DNA from: Paucibacter sp. PLA-PC-4
GTDB taxonomy: Bacteria > Pseudomonadota > Gammaproteobacteria > Burkholderiales > Burkholderiaceae_C
Direction of reading: 5' to 3'
Length of the DNA: 64,000 nt
Assembly (NCBI RefSeq): GCF_026241155.1
Contig: NZ_JAPFGP010000007.1
Location: 186,001-250,000 of the forward strand
The notes beneath the pieces were generated by a model. That model did no database searches, was not told the origin of the DNA, and worked only from the letters and a program-made list of their open reading frames with translations. Below are positions 18,002 to 25,764 of the stretch, in pieces. The translations under genes were made by a program, and so were the position numbers. Within the stretch, counting starts at the first letter, position 1. Each line of letters opens with the position of its first letter.

Positions 18002-19111
18002 ATGCAAGAACTCGACATCAACGCCCTGGGCCAGCAGGTGCTGTGGGCCGCCTTCGGCCTGGCTTTCGTCTTTGGCGCGCTGGCCCAGCGCACCCATTTC
18101 TGCACGATGGGAGCGGTAGCCGACATCGTCAATATGGGCGATTGGGCGCGCATGCGCATGTGGGTGCTGGCGATCGCGGTGGCCATGCTGGGGTTCAACA
18201 CCATGGTCTTCCTCGGCTGGATCGATGCCGGCAAGACGATTTACGCGGCGCCGCGCCTGCTGTGGCTGTCGAACGTCGTGGGCGGCCTGATGTTCGGCTT
18301 CGGTATGGTGCTGGCCTCGGGCTGCGGCAGCAAGACCCTGGTACGCATAGGCGCTGGCAATCTGAAGTCCCTGGTGGTGTTCGTGGTGATGGGCGTGGCC
18401 GCGTTTGCGACGCTCAAGGGCATCACGGCGGTGCTGCGCGTGGCCACGGTCGACAGCGTCGCCATCACGCTGGCCGGTGGTCAGGACTTGCCGTCGCTGC
18501 TGGCGCCCAGCCTGGGCTTTGCTAAGCAACAACTGGCGCTGATGCTGGGCCTCGTGATCGGCGGCGGCTTACTGGTCTGGGCGCTGATGCGTGCCGAGGG
18601 CCGCACTGCCGATGTGCTACTGGGCGGCCTGGGCAGCGGCGCAGTGATCGTCGGCATCTGGTGGGTGTCGGGCGTGCTGGGCCATGTAGCCGAAGATCCG
18701 AACACGCTGGAAGAGGTGTTCGTGCGAAGCACCAGCGGCGCGCGCATGGAAGCGCTGAGCTTTGTCTCTCCGATGGCCTACACCTTGGACTGGCTGATGT
18801 TCTTCAGCGATACCAGCAAGCTGCTGACCATCGCCATCGTCAGCACGGTGGGCGTGGTTGCAGGCTCCGGCGTCTACGCACTGGCGACGCGCAGTTTCCG
18901 CTGGGAGGCCTTCCGTGGCGTTGAGGACACCAGCAACCATATCGTCGGCGCGCTGCTGATGGGCGTGGGCGGCGTGGTCGCGCTGGGCTGCACGATTGGC
19001 CAAGGCCTGTCGGGTGTTTCGACCCTGAGCCTGGGCAGCTTCATCGCGCTGGCCGCCATCATCGCCGGTGCGGTGCTGGCGCTGCGCTATCAGATGTGGC
19101 GCCTCGGATGA
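18002..19111 (+). CDS. YeeE/YedE-family sulfur-compound transporter
   Basis: The 369-residue polytopic membrane protein has about nine to ten hydrophobic segments. The family's cysteine-containing motifs are present: THFCTMGAVAD near residue 33, ASGCGSKTLVR near residue 105 and GCTIGQGLSG near residue 328. YeeE/YedE proteins import thiosulfate or related sulfur compounds. This is a full-length, single-chain form. Its 3' end overlaps tcdA by 4 bases. As TcdA works with a sulfur-transfer system in some bacteria, shared sulfur metabolism is possible but unproven. Confidence 0.88.
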   Translation: MQELDINALGQQVLWAAFGLAFVFGALAQRTHFCTMGAVADIVNMGDWARMRMWVLAIAVAMLGFNTMVFLGWIDAGKTIYAAPRLLWLSNVVGGLMFGFGMVLASGCGSKTLVRIGAGNLKSLVVFVVMGVAAFATLKGITAVLRVATVDSVAITLAGGQDLPSLLAPSLGFAKQQLALMLGLVIGGGLLVWALMRAEGRTADVLLGGLGSGAVIVGIWWVSGVLGHVAEDPNTLEEVFVRSTSGARMEALSFVSPMAYTLDWLMFFSDTSKLLTIAIVSTVGVVAGSGVYALATRSFRWEAFRGVEDTSNHIVGALLMGVGGVVALGCTIGQGLSGVSTLSLGSFIALAAIIAGAVLALRYQMWRLG

Positions 19112-19926
19112 GCCTGCCTGATGTTGCCGATCTGGATGCCGATCTGGAGCGCCGCTTCGGCGGCCTGCGCCGCTTGTATGGCGACGCCGACTATCTGCGC
19201 CTGCGCGGCGCACGGCTGGCCGTGGTCGGCCTCGGGGGCGTGGGGTCCTGGGCCGTCGAGGCGCTGGCGCGCACGGGGGTGTCAGGTCTTGTGCTAATCG
19301 ACTTGGACCAGGTGGCCGAGTCCAATATCAACCGCCAGGTGCAGGCGCTCGGATCGACTGTCGGCATGGCCAAGGCCGAGGCTTTGCGCCAGCGTATTGT
19401 CGACATCCACCCCGGCTGCGAGGTCACGGTGATCGAGGAGTTCGTCGATGAGCAGAACTGGCCGGCCCTGCTCGGCGATGTTCAGATTGATGGCTTGATC
19501 GACGCTTGCGACCAAGTGCGTGCCAAGGCGGCGCTGGCGGCCTGGGCGCGCGAGCAGGGAAGGGCCTTCGTCACGGTGGGCGCGGCCGGCGGCAAGCGCC
19601 AGCCGCATGCGTTGCAGGTCGACGATTTGGGCCTTGTCACGCATGATCCGTTGCTGGCATCGCTTCGCCAGCGCCTTCGCAAATTTCACGCCGCGCCGAA
19701 GGCCGGCAAGATGGGGGTGGCCTGTGTGTTCTCGCGCGAAGCGGTACTGCGCCCGGCCGACGCCGGCTGCGCCATCGATGCGCAGAGCGACAGCAGCCTG
19801 AACTGCCACGGCTACGGTTCCAGCGTCGCGGTCACGGCCAGTTTCGGCATGGCTGCAGCTGCCGAATTGCTGAAACATTTTTTGGAAACCTCTTGCGCCA
19901 AGCGTTTGGCGCCGCCTATAATGTGA
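19108..19926 (+). CDS. tcdA: tRNA threonylcarbamoyladenosine dehydratase
   Basis: TcdA (CsdL) cyclises t6A37 of tRNAs to ct6A using ATP. The 272-residue E1-like protein shows the nucleotide-binding VVGLGGVGSWAVEALARTG, LIDLDQVAESNINRQ, and the later GYGSSVAVTASFGMAAA. It starts at an ATGA overlap with the transporter. It lies directly upstream of three tRNA-Lys genes; tRNA-Lys is among tRNAs carrying t6A. Its last codons contain a promoter-like sequence for those tRNAs. Confidence 0.95.
   Translation: MSLPDVADLDADLERRFGGLRRLYGDADYLRLRGARLAVVGLGGVGSWAVEALARTGVSGLVLIDLDQVAESNINRQVQALGSTVGMAKAEALRQRIVDIHPGCEVTVIEEFVDEQNWPALLGDVQIDGLIDACDQVRAKAALAAWAREQGRAFVTVGAAGGKRQPHALQVDDLGLVTHDPLLASLRQRLRKFHAAPKAGKMGVACVFSREAVLRPADAGCAIDAQSDSSLNCHGYGSSVAVTASFGMAAAAELLKHFLETSCAKRLAPPIM
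19893..19922 (+). promoter_or_regulatory. probable promoter of the tRNA-Lys genes
   Basis: TATAAT at 19917-19922 with TTGCGC at 19893-19898 and an 18-base spacer lies inside the last codons of tcdA, about 38 bases before the first tRNA. A perfect -10 hexamer in GC-rich DNA makes this a good candidate. Confidence 0.6.
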
Positions 19927-19959
19927 GGCTCTGCTGAAGGGCAGAACAACTAGATTGTT

Positions 19960-20035
19960 GGGTTGTTAGCTCAGTTGGTAGAGCACCGGACTTTTAATCC
20001 GATGGTCGCAGGTTCGAGTCCCGCACAACCCACCA
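19960..20035 (+). tRNA. tRNA-Lys (anticodon TTT)
   Basis: This 76-base cloverleaf has acceptor GGGTTGT pairing with ACAACCC, D-arm AGCTCAGTTGGTAGAGCA, anticodon loop CTTTTAA (anticodon TTT), T-arm GGTTCGAGTCC and an encoded CCA end. It is the first of three tRNA-Lys genes. Confidence 0.97.
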
Positions 20036-20064
20036 TCACCGGTTGACCGTTATTGCAGTTTCGG

Positions 20065-20140
20065 GGGCTCTTAGCTCAGTTGGTAGAGCAGCGGACTCTT
20101 AATCCGTAGGTCGAGTGTTCGAGTCACTCAGGGCCCACCA
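20065..20140 (+). tRNA. tRNA-Lys (anticodon CTT), copy 1
   Basis: This 76-base cloverleaf has acceptor GGGCTCT pairing with AGGGCCC (one G-U pair), anticodon loop CTCTTAA (anticodon CTT), T-loop TTCGAGT and an encoded CCA. Confidence 0.95.
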
Positions 20141-20181
20141 AACAAGCAATGACAAAGTAGTAACAGGCAATACAAATTTCA

Positions 20182-20257
20182 GGGCTCTTAGCTCAGTTGG
20201 TAGAGCAGCGGACTCTTAATCCGTAGGTCGAGTGTTCGAGTCACTCAGGGCCCACCA
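20182..20257 (+). tRNA. tRNA-Lys (anticodon CTT), copy 2
   Basis: This copy is identical over its 76 bases to the tRNA at 20065-20140. The 41-base spacer between them differs from the spacer before the first copy, so the duplication covers little beyond the gene itself. Confidence 0.95.
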
Positions 20258-20267
20258 GAAAAGCAAG

Positions 20268-20303
20268 CGGGACCGGTCGAGAGGCTGGTCCCGTTTTGTT
20301 TTT
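20268..20303 (+). terminator. terminator of the tRNA-Lys cluster
   Basis: CGGGACC pairs with GGTCCCG around a 12-base loop and is followed by TTTTGTTTTT. It lies 10 bases after the last tRNA. Confidence 0.85.
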
Positions 20304-20318
20304 GCCCCTGCCCTCATC

Positions 20319-20816
20319 ATGACCGAGCCACCTCCTCGTATTTTGATCAGTGCTTGTCTGCTGGGCGAGCCGGTGCGCTATGACGGGCGCGGACTGTCCA
20401 TCGAGCATGGTCTGCTGGTGCAATGGCAGGCGCGCGGCTGGCTGGTGCCGATCTGCCCCGAGGTGGCCGGCGGCCTGCCGACGCCGCGGCCGCCGGCCGA
20501 GATTGTCCGGCAGTCGGGCGGGGCCCGGGTGCTGACCGCCGCCGGCGAGGACTGCAGCGAGGCCTTCGAGCGGGGCGCCCAGGCCGCGCTGGTCTTGGCT
20601 CGGCGCATGGGCTGCCGCCATGCGGTGCTGACCGAGCGCAGCCCGTCCTGCGGTTCGACCCGGGTCTACGACGGCAGCTTCGCCGGACGTCTGATCGACG
20701 GCCAAGGGCTCACTGCCGCGCTGCTGCGCAGCCATGGCGTGCAGGTCTTCAGCCAGCACCAGTTGAATGCTCTGAATGCAATGCTGCTGAGACAATGGCC
20801 TGCTTCGTATCCCTAG
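20319..20816 (+). CDS. DUF523 family protein
   Basis: This 165-residue protein has the DUF523 pattern: ILISACLLGEPVRYDGRG at the start, VPICPEVAGGLPTPRPPAEI, and the central ERSPSCGST with its cysteine. The three conserved cysteines (about residues 13, 46 and 110) suggest metal or Fe-S binding. Function is unknown. ATG 20319 is used because the frame further upstream runs into the terminator and tRNA. Confidence 0.9.
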   Translation: MTEPPPRILISACLLGEPVRYDGRGLSIEHGLLVQWQARGWLVPICPEVAGGLPTPRPPAEIVRQSGGARVLTAAGEDCSEAFERGAQAALVLARRMGCRHAVLTERSPSCGSTRVYDGSFAGRLIDGQGLTAALLRSHGVQVFSQHQLNALNAMLLRQWPASYP

Positions 20817-20823
20817 CCCCCAG

Positions 20824-21327
20824 ATGAAACGCCGTGATCTATTGACCCTGGCCGCCGCTACCACGCTGCCCTTTGCTGCTGTGGCCGAGGCACTGCGTCG
20901 CCCATGGCCCAAGGGCCAGGCCACGCCACCCTTGACACTGCCTGGCTTCGAGAGCCCCGCCAGGAGCCTGGCAGAGGTCAAGGGGCGGCCGGTGCTGCTG
21001 AACTTCTGGGCCAGCTGGTGCGAGCCCTGCCGTGCCGAGATGCCCTCGCTGGAATTGCTGGCCCAACGCCATGAGGCGGATGGCTTGCTGGTGCTGGCCG
21101 TCAATCACCGCGAAACCGATGCCGCGATCCGCCGCTTTTTGCAGGCCATGCCTATCAGCCTGCCGATTGCGCGCGATGCCGACGGTGCCACCAGCCGCAG
21201 CTTCGGCGTGCGCATCTTTCCGACCAGCGTGCTGATCGCCCGAGACGGCCGCGCCGCCTTTTCCGTCATTGGGGAACTCGATTGGACCGGCGCCCAGGCC
21301 CGCCAATGGATCGCCCCGTTACTCTGA
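20824..21327 (+). CDS. TlpA-like thiol-disulfide oxidoreductase
   Basis: The 167-residue protein has an N-terminal export signal with twin arginines (MKRRDLLTLAAATTLPFAAVA), possibly Tat-type. The thioredoxin fold carries the redox motif WCEPC near residue 62 and a cis-Pro segment, RIFPTSVLI. Such proteins reduce or maintain periplasmic thiols, for instance in cytochrome c assembly. It starts 7 bases after the DUF523 gene and is followed by a transglutaminase-like gene with a similar signal. Confidence 0.88.
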   Translation: MKRRDLLTLAAATTLPFAAVAEALRRPWPKGQATPPLTLPGFESPARSLAEVKGRPVLLNFWASWCEPCRAEMPSLELLAQRHEADGLLVLAVNHRETDAAIRRFLQAMPISLPIARDADGATSRSFGVRIFPTSVLIARDGRAAFSVIGELDWTGAQARQWIAPLL

Positions 21328-21351
21328 CCCATGCCTTTGCAGGAACCCGAC

Positions 21352-22458
21352 ATGACTCTGTCCCGCCGCCAGCTGATCCAAGCCGCAAGTGCCGCCGTGC
21401 TGCCGCTGCCCGCACTGTCACAAACTCACGTGCCGCACCGTTTTGAACCCCAGGCCGGCCCTTGGCGCGGCTTTGAGATGACGATGGACATCGCGGTGGC
21501 CGACCAGCAGGGCGTGACGCGGCTGTGGCTGCCGCTGCCCGATGTCGAGACTGACTACCAGCGCAGCTTGGGCCACAGCTGGAGCGGCAACGCCAGTGAG
21601 ATGCGCGTGGTGGCCGATGCGCCGCGTGGCGTGCGCATGCTCTATGCCGAGTTTCCTGCGAGCGTGAAGGCACCGACCCTGCAACTGGTCAGCCGGCTGC
21701 AGACGCGCAGTCGCGCAGTCGACTGGAGCAAACCGATCCGTGCCAGCGAAGACCCAGCGGTGCTGCGTGCCAACCTGGCGCCGACCGAGCTGATCCCGGT
21801 CGATGGCATTGTGCGCAAGACCGCCTTAACCGCTACTCAGGGTGCCAGCACCGACCTCGACAAGACCCGGGCGATCTACAGCTGGCTGTTGGCCAATGCC
21901 CACCGCGAACCCAAGGTGCGCGGCTGCGGCACCGGCGATGTGCGCACCATGCTGGAGACCGGCAATCTGGGTGGCAAATGTGCCGACCTGAACGCGGTCT
22001 TTGTCGGCCTGTGCCGCGCGGTGGGCGTGCCTGCACGCGATGTCTATGGCCTGCGCCTGGTGCCCTCTGCATTTGGCTACCGCGAGCTGGGCGCCAACCC
22101 AACCGGGCTCAAGGGTGCCCAGCATTGCCGGGCCGAGGTTTTTCTGAAGCAGTACGGCTGGGTCGCGATGGACCCTGCCGATGTGCTGAAGGTGATGCGC
22201 CAGGAGACCCAGGAGTGGATCAAGGATCCAGCGCATCCGCTGGTGGCGCCGGTCAACCAAGGGCTGTTCGGCGGCTGGGAGGGCAACTGGGTGGCCTACA
22301 ACACGGCGCACGACCTGAGGCTGCCCGGTAGCGCCGGTAAGGCCAGCCTGCCCTTTCTGATGTACCCGCAGGGCGAGAACGCCAGCGGCCGCTTCGACGA
22401 GCTGGCGCCCGACAGTTTCAGGTACGCGATCAGCGCCAAGGAGCTGGCACCGGCATGA
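21352..22458 (+). CDS. Transglutaminase-like domain protein, exported
   Basis: The 368-residue protein has an export signal with twin arginines (MTLSRRQLIQAASAAVLPLPALSQ). The transglutaminase core fold shows the full triad: Cys in GGKCADLNAVF, His in GAQHCRAEVF and Asp in WVAMDPADV. Bacterial members act mainly as cysteine proteases or are uncharacterised. AGGA at 21341 is 7 bases before ATG 21352, which is preferred over the ATG at 21331. The stop overlaps the nitroreductase start by 4 bases. Confidence 0.85.
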   Translation: MTLSRRQLIQAASAAVLPLPALSQTHVPHRFEPQAGPWRGFEMTMDIAVADQQGVTRLWLPLPDVETDYQRSLGHSWSGNASEMRVVADAPRGVRMLYAEFPASVKAPTLQLVSRLQTRSRAVDWSKPIRASEDPAVLRANLAPTELIPVDGIVRKTALTATQGASTDLDKTRAIYSWLLANAHREPKVRGCGTGDVRTMLETGNLGGKCADLNAVFVGLCRAVGVPARDVYGLRLVPSAFGYRELGANPTGLKGAQHCRAEVFLKQYGWVAMDPADVLKVMRQETQEWIKDPAHPLVAPVNQGLFGGWEGNWVAYNTAHDLRLPGSAGKASLPFLMYPQGENASGRFDELAPDSFRYAISAKELAPA

Positions 22459-23039
22459 GCGGCCACGAAGAGCCCCAGGCTCTGGCTCTGCAAGCCCTGC
22501 TGTCGCGCTACTCAGTTGGCCCCAAGCATTTGGTGGAGCCCGGCCCCAGCGAGGATGAGCTGAGCCTGATGGTGCAGGCCGCCCTGCGTGCGCCGGACCA
22601 TGGCGAGCTACTGCCTTGGCGCTTCAAGATCGTGCGCGGCGCCGCGCGCCAGCGCATGGCCGAGCTGTTTGCCGCTGCGGCCCGGGCCGCCGGCAAGGAC
22701 GAGGCCGGCGCCCGGCTGGACGCCGAGCGCGCGCTGCGGCCGCCGGTCACGGTAGTCGTGCTGGCCCGCATCGATCTCGGCCACCCGCAGGTGCCTGCCC
22801 ACGAGCAATGGGCAGCGGTGGGTGGCGCGCTGGCGCAGTTCCTCGCAGCGGCCCACTTGCTGGGTTACGGTGGCAAGATGCTGTCTGGTGCCAAGGTGCG
22901 CGATCCGCAGATCGCGGCCGCCTTCTGCGAGCCGGGCGAGACCTTGCTGGGCTGGATCGCGCTGGGCACGCCGACGCGCCGTGCCCAGGGACCATCGAGA
23001 AAGGGCGGCGTCGACGCCGCCATGACGATCTGGGATTGA
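22455..23039 (+). CDS. Nitroreductase family protein (YdjA-like)
   Basis: This 194-residue FMN-dependent nitroreductase-fold protein has SRYSVGPKHLVEPGPSEDEL, AALRAPDHGELLPWRFKIV (matching the YdjA APDHG..PWRF pattern) and LGWIALGTP near the end. The substrate is unknown; YdjA-type enzymes are small nitro- or quinone reductases. It is translationally coupled to the transglutaminase-like gene. Confidence 0.85.
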   Translation: MSGHEEPQALALQALLSRYSVGPKHLVEPGPSEDELSLMVQAALRAPDHGELLPWRFKIVRGAARQRMAELFAAAARAAGKDEAGARLDAERALRPPVTVVVLARIDLGHPQVPAHEQWAAVGGALAQFLAAAHLLGYGGKMLSGAKVRDPQIAAAFCEPGETLLGWIALGTPTRRAQGPSRKGGVDAAMTIWD

Positions 23040-23104
23040 GTGGCGCTGTTGTGCCGCCGCAGTGGACGTTGCCTGCCCGTCCCGGCACACTGCGGCCCAC
23101 CCTC

Positions 23105-24358
23105 ATGAGCCGCCTCCTGCCCTCACTCCAGACCGCCGGCGCCGCGTCCACAGCGTTCGCGTTGCAGCCGCTTGCGCCATCGCGCATGGAGCAATGCCTG
23201 CTGCTGGCGGTTTTGCTGCACATCCTGCTGGTGCTAGTGCTTGGCAACACGCCAGGCGGCACGGCCCGGCGCGGCGAGGGGGTCTGGGGGACGCTGAACA
23301 TCACGCTGCGCAGCGATGCGCTGAACGCGCCGCGCCCCGGACCGGGGGCTGACCTGCCGGCCCCGCCTGAGCAGCATAGCGGCCCGACCGGCGAGGCCCG
23401 GCAGCGGCGCTACGGTGGCGCCGTGCGAGCCGCCGCAGCGCCCGCCGAAGCCGAGCCCGGAGCGGCTCGGCGCGGCCAGTGGCAGCAGCACACGGCCGAG
23501 CCCTCGGCAGCGCCATCGGCGCTGCAGCCTCTGGATGCACCCTCCCTGGCAACGCCGGAGCCGGCACCCGCCGCACCGACCGTGCCGCTGGCACTGCCCG
23601 AGCCGACCCCGCTGGTCCGCCCGATACCCAGCGCCGCGGTGGGCCAGGCACCGGCCCTGCAAGCGGAGCCTGAGACCTTGCCTGCCTTACCGGCCTTGCG
23701 CGCCCGGCCCCGCGCCGCCGAGCTTGCGCCCAGCGTCAGCGGCGCCGCGGTGGCAGCCCCCGAGGCGCTGCCGGCCCTGCCGGCTTTCGAAGCGCCGCCC
23801 TTACCCCCGGCCGTGCTGCCGGCGCTGCCGGAGCCGAGTCCATCTTTCCCGGCCCAGGCCTTGCCTCAGCTGAGCCCCAGCTCGCGATTGGAGGCTCCGG
23901 ATCTGCCGGCCGCACCGAGCGCCCCGGCCGTGCACCAGCCAGAACGCTTGCCGGCTCCTGCCGCCCAGCCGGTCACGGTCGCACCCTCAACACCTGACCC
24001 CGGCCCTCGCACCCCTTCGGCGCCGTCCGCCACACCAGCGGCGACGGCGCCGCCCGCCGGCAGCCCCGATGCCGGTGCCCGCCTCGGCCATGATGTGGCC
24101 ACGCCGGCTTCGACCCCACCGAACGCACCGCGGCTGAACTTGAACCTGCCACTCACGCGCGGCGGCGAGGTCTCGAGCCGGGGCTCGCGCGGCGTGCTGC
24201 CGCTGGTGCCGCACCCTCCCGAGCTCAAGTCCAAGCTCAGCGAGAGCATCGAGAAGGCCGCAAAGTCCGACTGCCGCCAGGCCTACCAGGAGATGGGTTT
24301 GCTCGCAGCACTGCCGCTAGCTGCTGATGCGGCCAGAAACAAGGGCTGCCGCTGGTAG
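23105..24358 (+). CDS. Pro/Ala-rich envelope protein with N-terminal membrane helix (TonB/TolA-like layout)
   Basis: No family was recognised. The 417-residue protein has one N-terminal membrane helix (CLLLAVLLHILLVLVLGN, about residues 34-51), a long low-complexity region rich in Pro, Ala and Glu (about 70-345), and a short C-terminal part (about 350-417) with two cysteines in KSDCRQAYQEMG and NKGCRW. This layout recalls TonB or TolA proteins spanning the periplasm, but no TonB C-terminal domain is seen. The 64-base gap after the nitroreductase leaves its operon status open. Confidence 0.6.
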   Translation: MSRLLPSLQTAGAASTAFALQPLAPSRMEQCLLLAVLLHILLVLVLGNTPGGTARRGEGVWGTLNITLRSDALNAPRPGPGADLPAPPEQHSGPTGEARQRRYGGAVRAAAAPAEAEPGAARRGQWQQHTAEPSAAPSALQPLDAPSLATPEPAPAAPTVPLALPEPTPLVRPIPSAAVGQAPALQAEPETLPALPALRARPRAAELAPSVSGAAVAAPEALPALPAFEAPPLPPAVLPALPEPSPSFPAQALPQLSPSSRLEAPDLPAAPSAPAVHQPERLPAPAAQPVTVAPSTPDPGPRTPSAPSATPAATAPPAGSPDAGARLGHDVATPASTPPNAPRLNLNLPLTRGGEVSSRGSRGVLPLVPHPPELKSKLSESIEKAAKSDCRQAYQEMGLLAALPLAADAARNKGCRW

Positions 24359-24386
24359 TCGCGGCGCGATCGAGGTCTTGTCGAGT

Positions 24387-24932
24387 TCAGGCGGCGGGCT
24401 GAGCCAGATCCCGCAAATGGGTCGGGCCGGCCTGGCGTTCGATCTCGGCCAGCATCGAGCGGCCCCAGCCCAGCATGAACAAGGCCTCGCCGACAACGAA
24501 CATGGGCCCGACCAGCAGGCCCACCAGGTCGTCCACGAAGGCGGGCTTCTTGCCCTCGTAGTAGTGGCCGACGAACTGAATGATCCAGCCCAGCACAAAC
24601 ATGCCGAGACCCCAGCCCAGCCAGGAGGCGGTCGAACCCATGGCCAGTGGCTCAGCCAGCGCCATCAGCAGCGCATTCACCAGGGCGGTGGCTGCGCCCA
24701 GCACCAGACTGCCACGGCTCAGATACCAGGCGGTGCTCACCGCCCACAGCAGCCAGGCCGCGCTGAGCTGGACATCGCCTAGCTGGAACTGCGCGCGCGC
24801 CAGCAGGATGCCGATCGCGAACACGATCAGCGGGATGCCCACGAAGTGCGTGGCGATGTTGCGGCGGTCGCGGTGGTAGCGGGCGTACTGCACCATCAGA
24901 TCAAGCGCGGGGCGAAAAGGGCTGGCGGCCAT
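24387..24932 (-). CDS. Mpo1-like (DUF962) membrane protein
   Basis: The 181-residue protein has four to five hydrophobic helices and the DUF962/Mpo1 motifs HFVGIPLIVF near residue 29 and IQFVGHYYEGKKPAFVDDL near residue 118, including the conserved His residues. Yeast Mpo1 is an iron-dependent 2-hydroxy fatty acid dioxygenase. A lipid-oxidising role in this bacterium is inferred only. It converges on the Pro-rich gene with a 28-base gap. Confidence 0.88.
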   Translation of the reverse strand: MAASPFRPALDLMVQYARYHRDRRNIATHFVGIPLIVFAIGILLARAQFQLGDVQLSAAWLLWAVSTAWYLSRGSLVLGAATALVNALLMALAEPLAMGSTASWLGWGLGMFVLGWIIQFVGHYYEGKKPAFVDDLVGLLVGPMFVVGEALFMLGWGRSMLAEIERQAGPTHLRDLAQPAA

Positions 24933-25026
24933 GGCAATGTCTCCTGTTATCTAATGGCTGGATGCTAGTGCAGCACGCTGCCGACCGACTGTCAAAATGC
25001 CGACATCGGGACTCACCGTTTTCCCT

Positions 25027-25764
25027 ATGTCGCTTGATCTTCTGGCCCCGGCGCGGCGGGCTGCGCTCTTGATCGGACTGTTGCTGGCCGGCTGTGCAGT
25101 GCCGCCTGCGGAGCTCGCGCCACTGGCCGAGCTCGCACCAGAGGCCCAGCATCTGGACGTGCGCTTTGCCTCGCTGCGGGCCGAGCAGGGCGGGCGGCTC
25201 TACCGCATCGAGGCGGCCGACTCGGCCGTGCGCATCTATGTGTTTCGTGCCGGCCGCGCCGCGCGGCTGGGTCACAACCATGTGCTGGCAACGCCGCGCT
25301 TCGAGGCCTGGCTGCTCTGGCCCGACACGCTGGCCGAAGCCCGCTTCGAGTTGAGCCTGCGCCTGGCGGACTTGCAGCTCGACGATCCGGCGCTGCGTGC
25401 CGCCACCGGCGGCGGCTTTGCCAGCCCGCTAAGCGCCGAGGCGGTGGCCGCCACTCGCGCCAATATGCTCGGTGATCGCGGTTTGGATGCCGCGCGCCAC
25501 CCCGAGCTCGGGCTGCGCCTGCTGAGCCTGGCCGGCGAGCCACCGAAGCTGGCGGCCCGCATCGAGATCGCGCTGGCTGGGCGCCGCCATGCGCTGAGCC
25601 TGCCTCTGACGCTGAGCGAGCAGGGTGGCAGCCTGCGCATCGACGGTGCATTCGTGCTGCGGCACAGCGATCTGGGACTGCAGCCCTTCAGCGTCGCCGG
25701 CGGGCTGCTGGCGGTGCAGGACGAACTGGTGATCGAATTCAGCCTGCTGGCGCGGCCGGTGTGA
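25027..25764 (+). CDS. YceI-like lipoprotein
   Basis: The 245-residue protein has a lipoprotein signal (LLIGLLLAGC, Cys about 23) and a YceI-like lipocalin domain starting with the typical SAVRIYVFRAGRAARLGHNH. YceI-fold proteins bind polyisoprenoid or other lipids. The last 26 bases overlap the 3' end of the convergent kinase gene. The final 77 bases of this gene are repeated as a direct copy at 28795-28871. Confidence 0.82.
   Translation: MSLDLLAPARRAALLIGLLLAGCAVPPAELAPLAELAPEAQHLDVRFASLRAEQGGRLYRIEAADSAVRIYVFRAGRAARLGHNHVLATPRFEAWLLWPDTLAEARFELSLRLADLQLDDPALRAATGGGFASPLSAEAVAATRANMLGDRGLDAARHPELGLRLLSLAGEPPKLAARIEIALAGRRHALSLPLTLSEQGGSLRIDGAFVLRHSDLGLQPFSVAGGLLAVQDELVIEFSLLARPV
25688..25764 (+). 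repeat. 77-bp direct repeat, copy 1 (3' end of the YceI-like gene)
   Basis: These 77 bases, ending exactly at the stop codon, are repeated in the same orientation at 28795-28871 with 6 mismatches (92% identity). Similarity stops at both edges. The two copies bracket the histidine kinase gene. Confidence 0.92.

Noticed and set aside
20065-20257. Duplicated tRNA as an attachment site of an integrated element
   Set aside because: Only 41 bases separate the two copies and no integrase or mobile gene is near.
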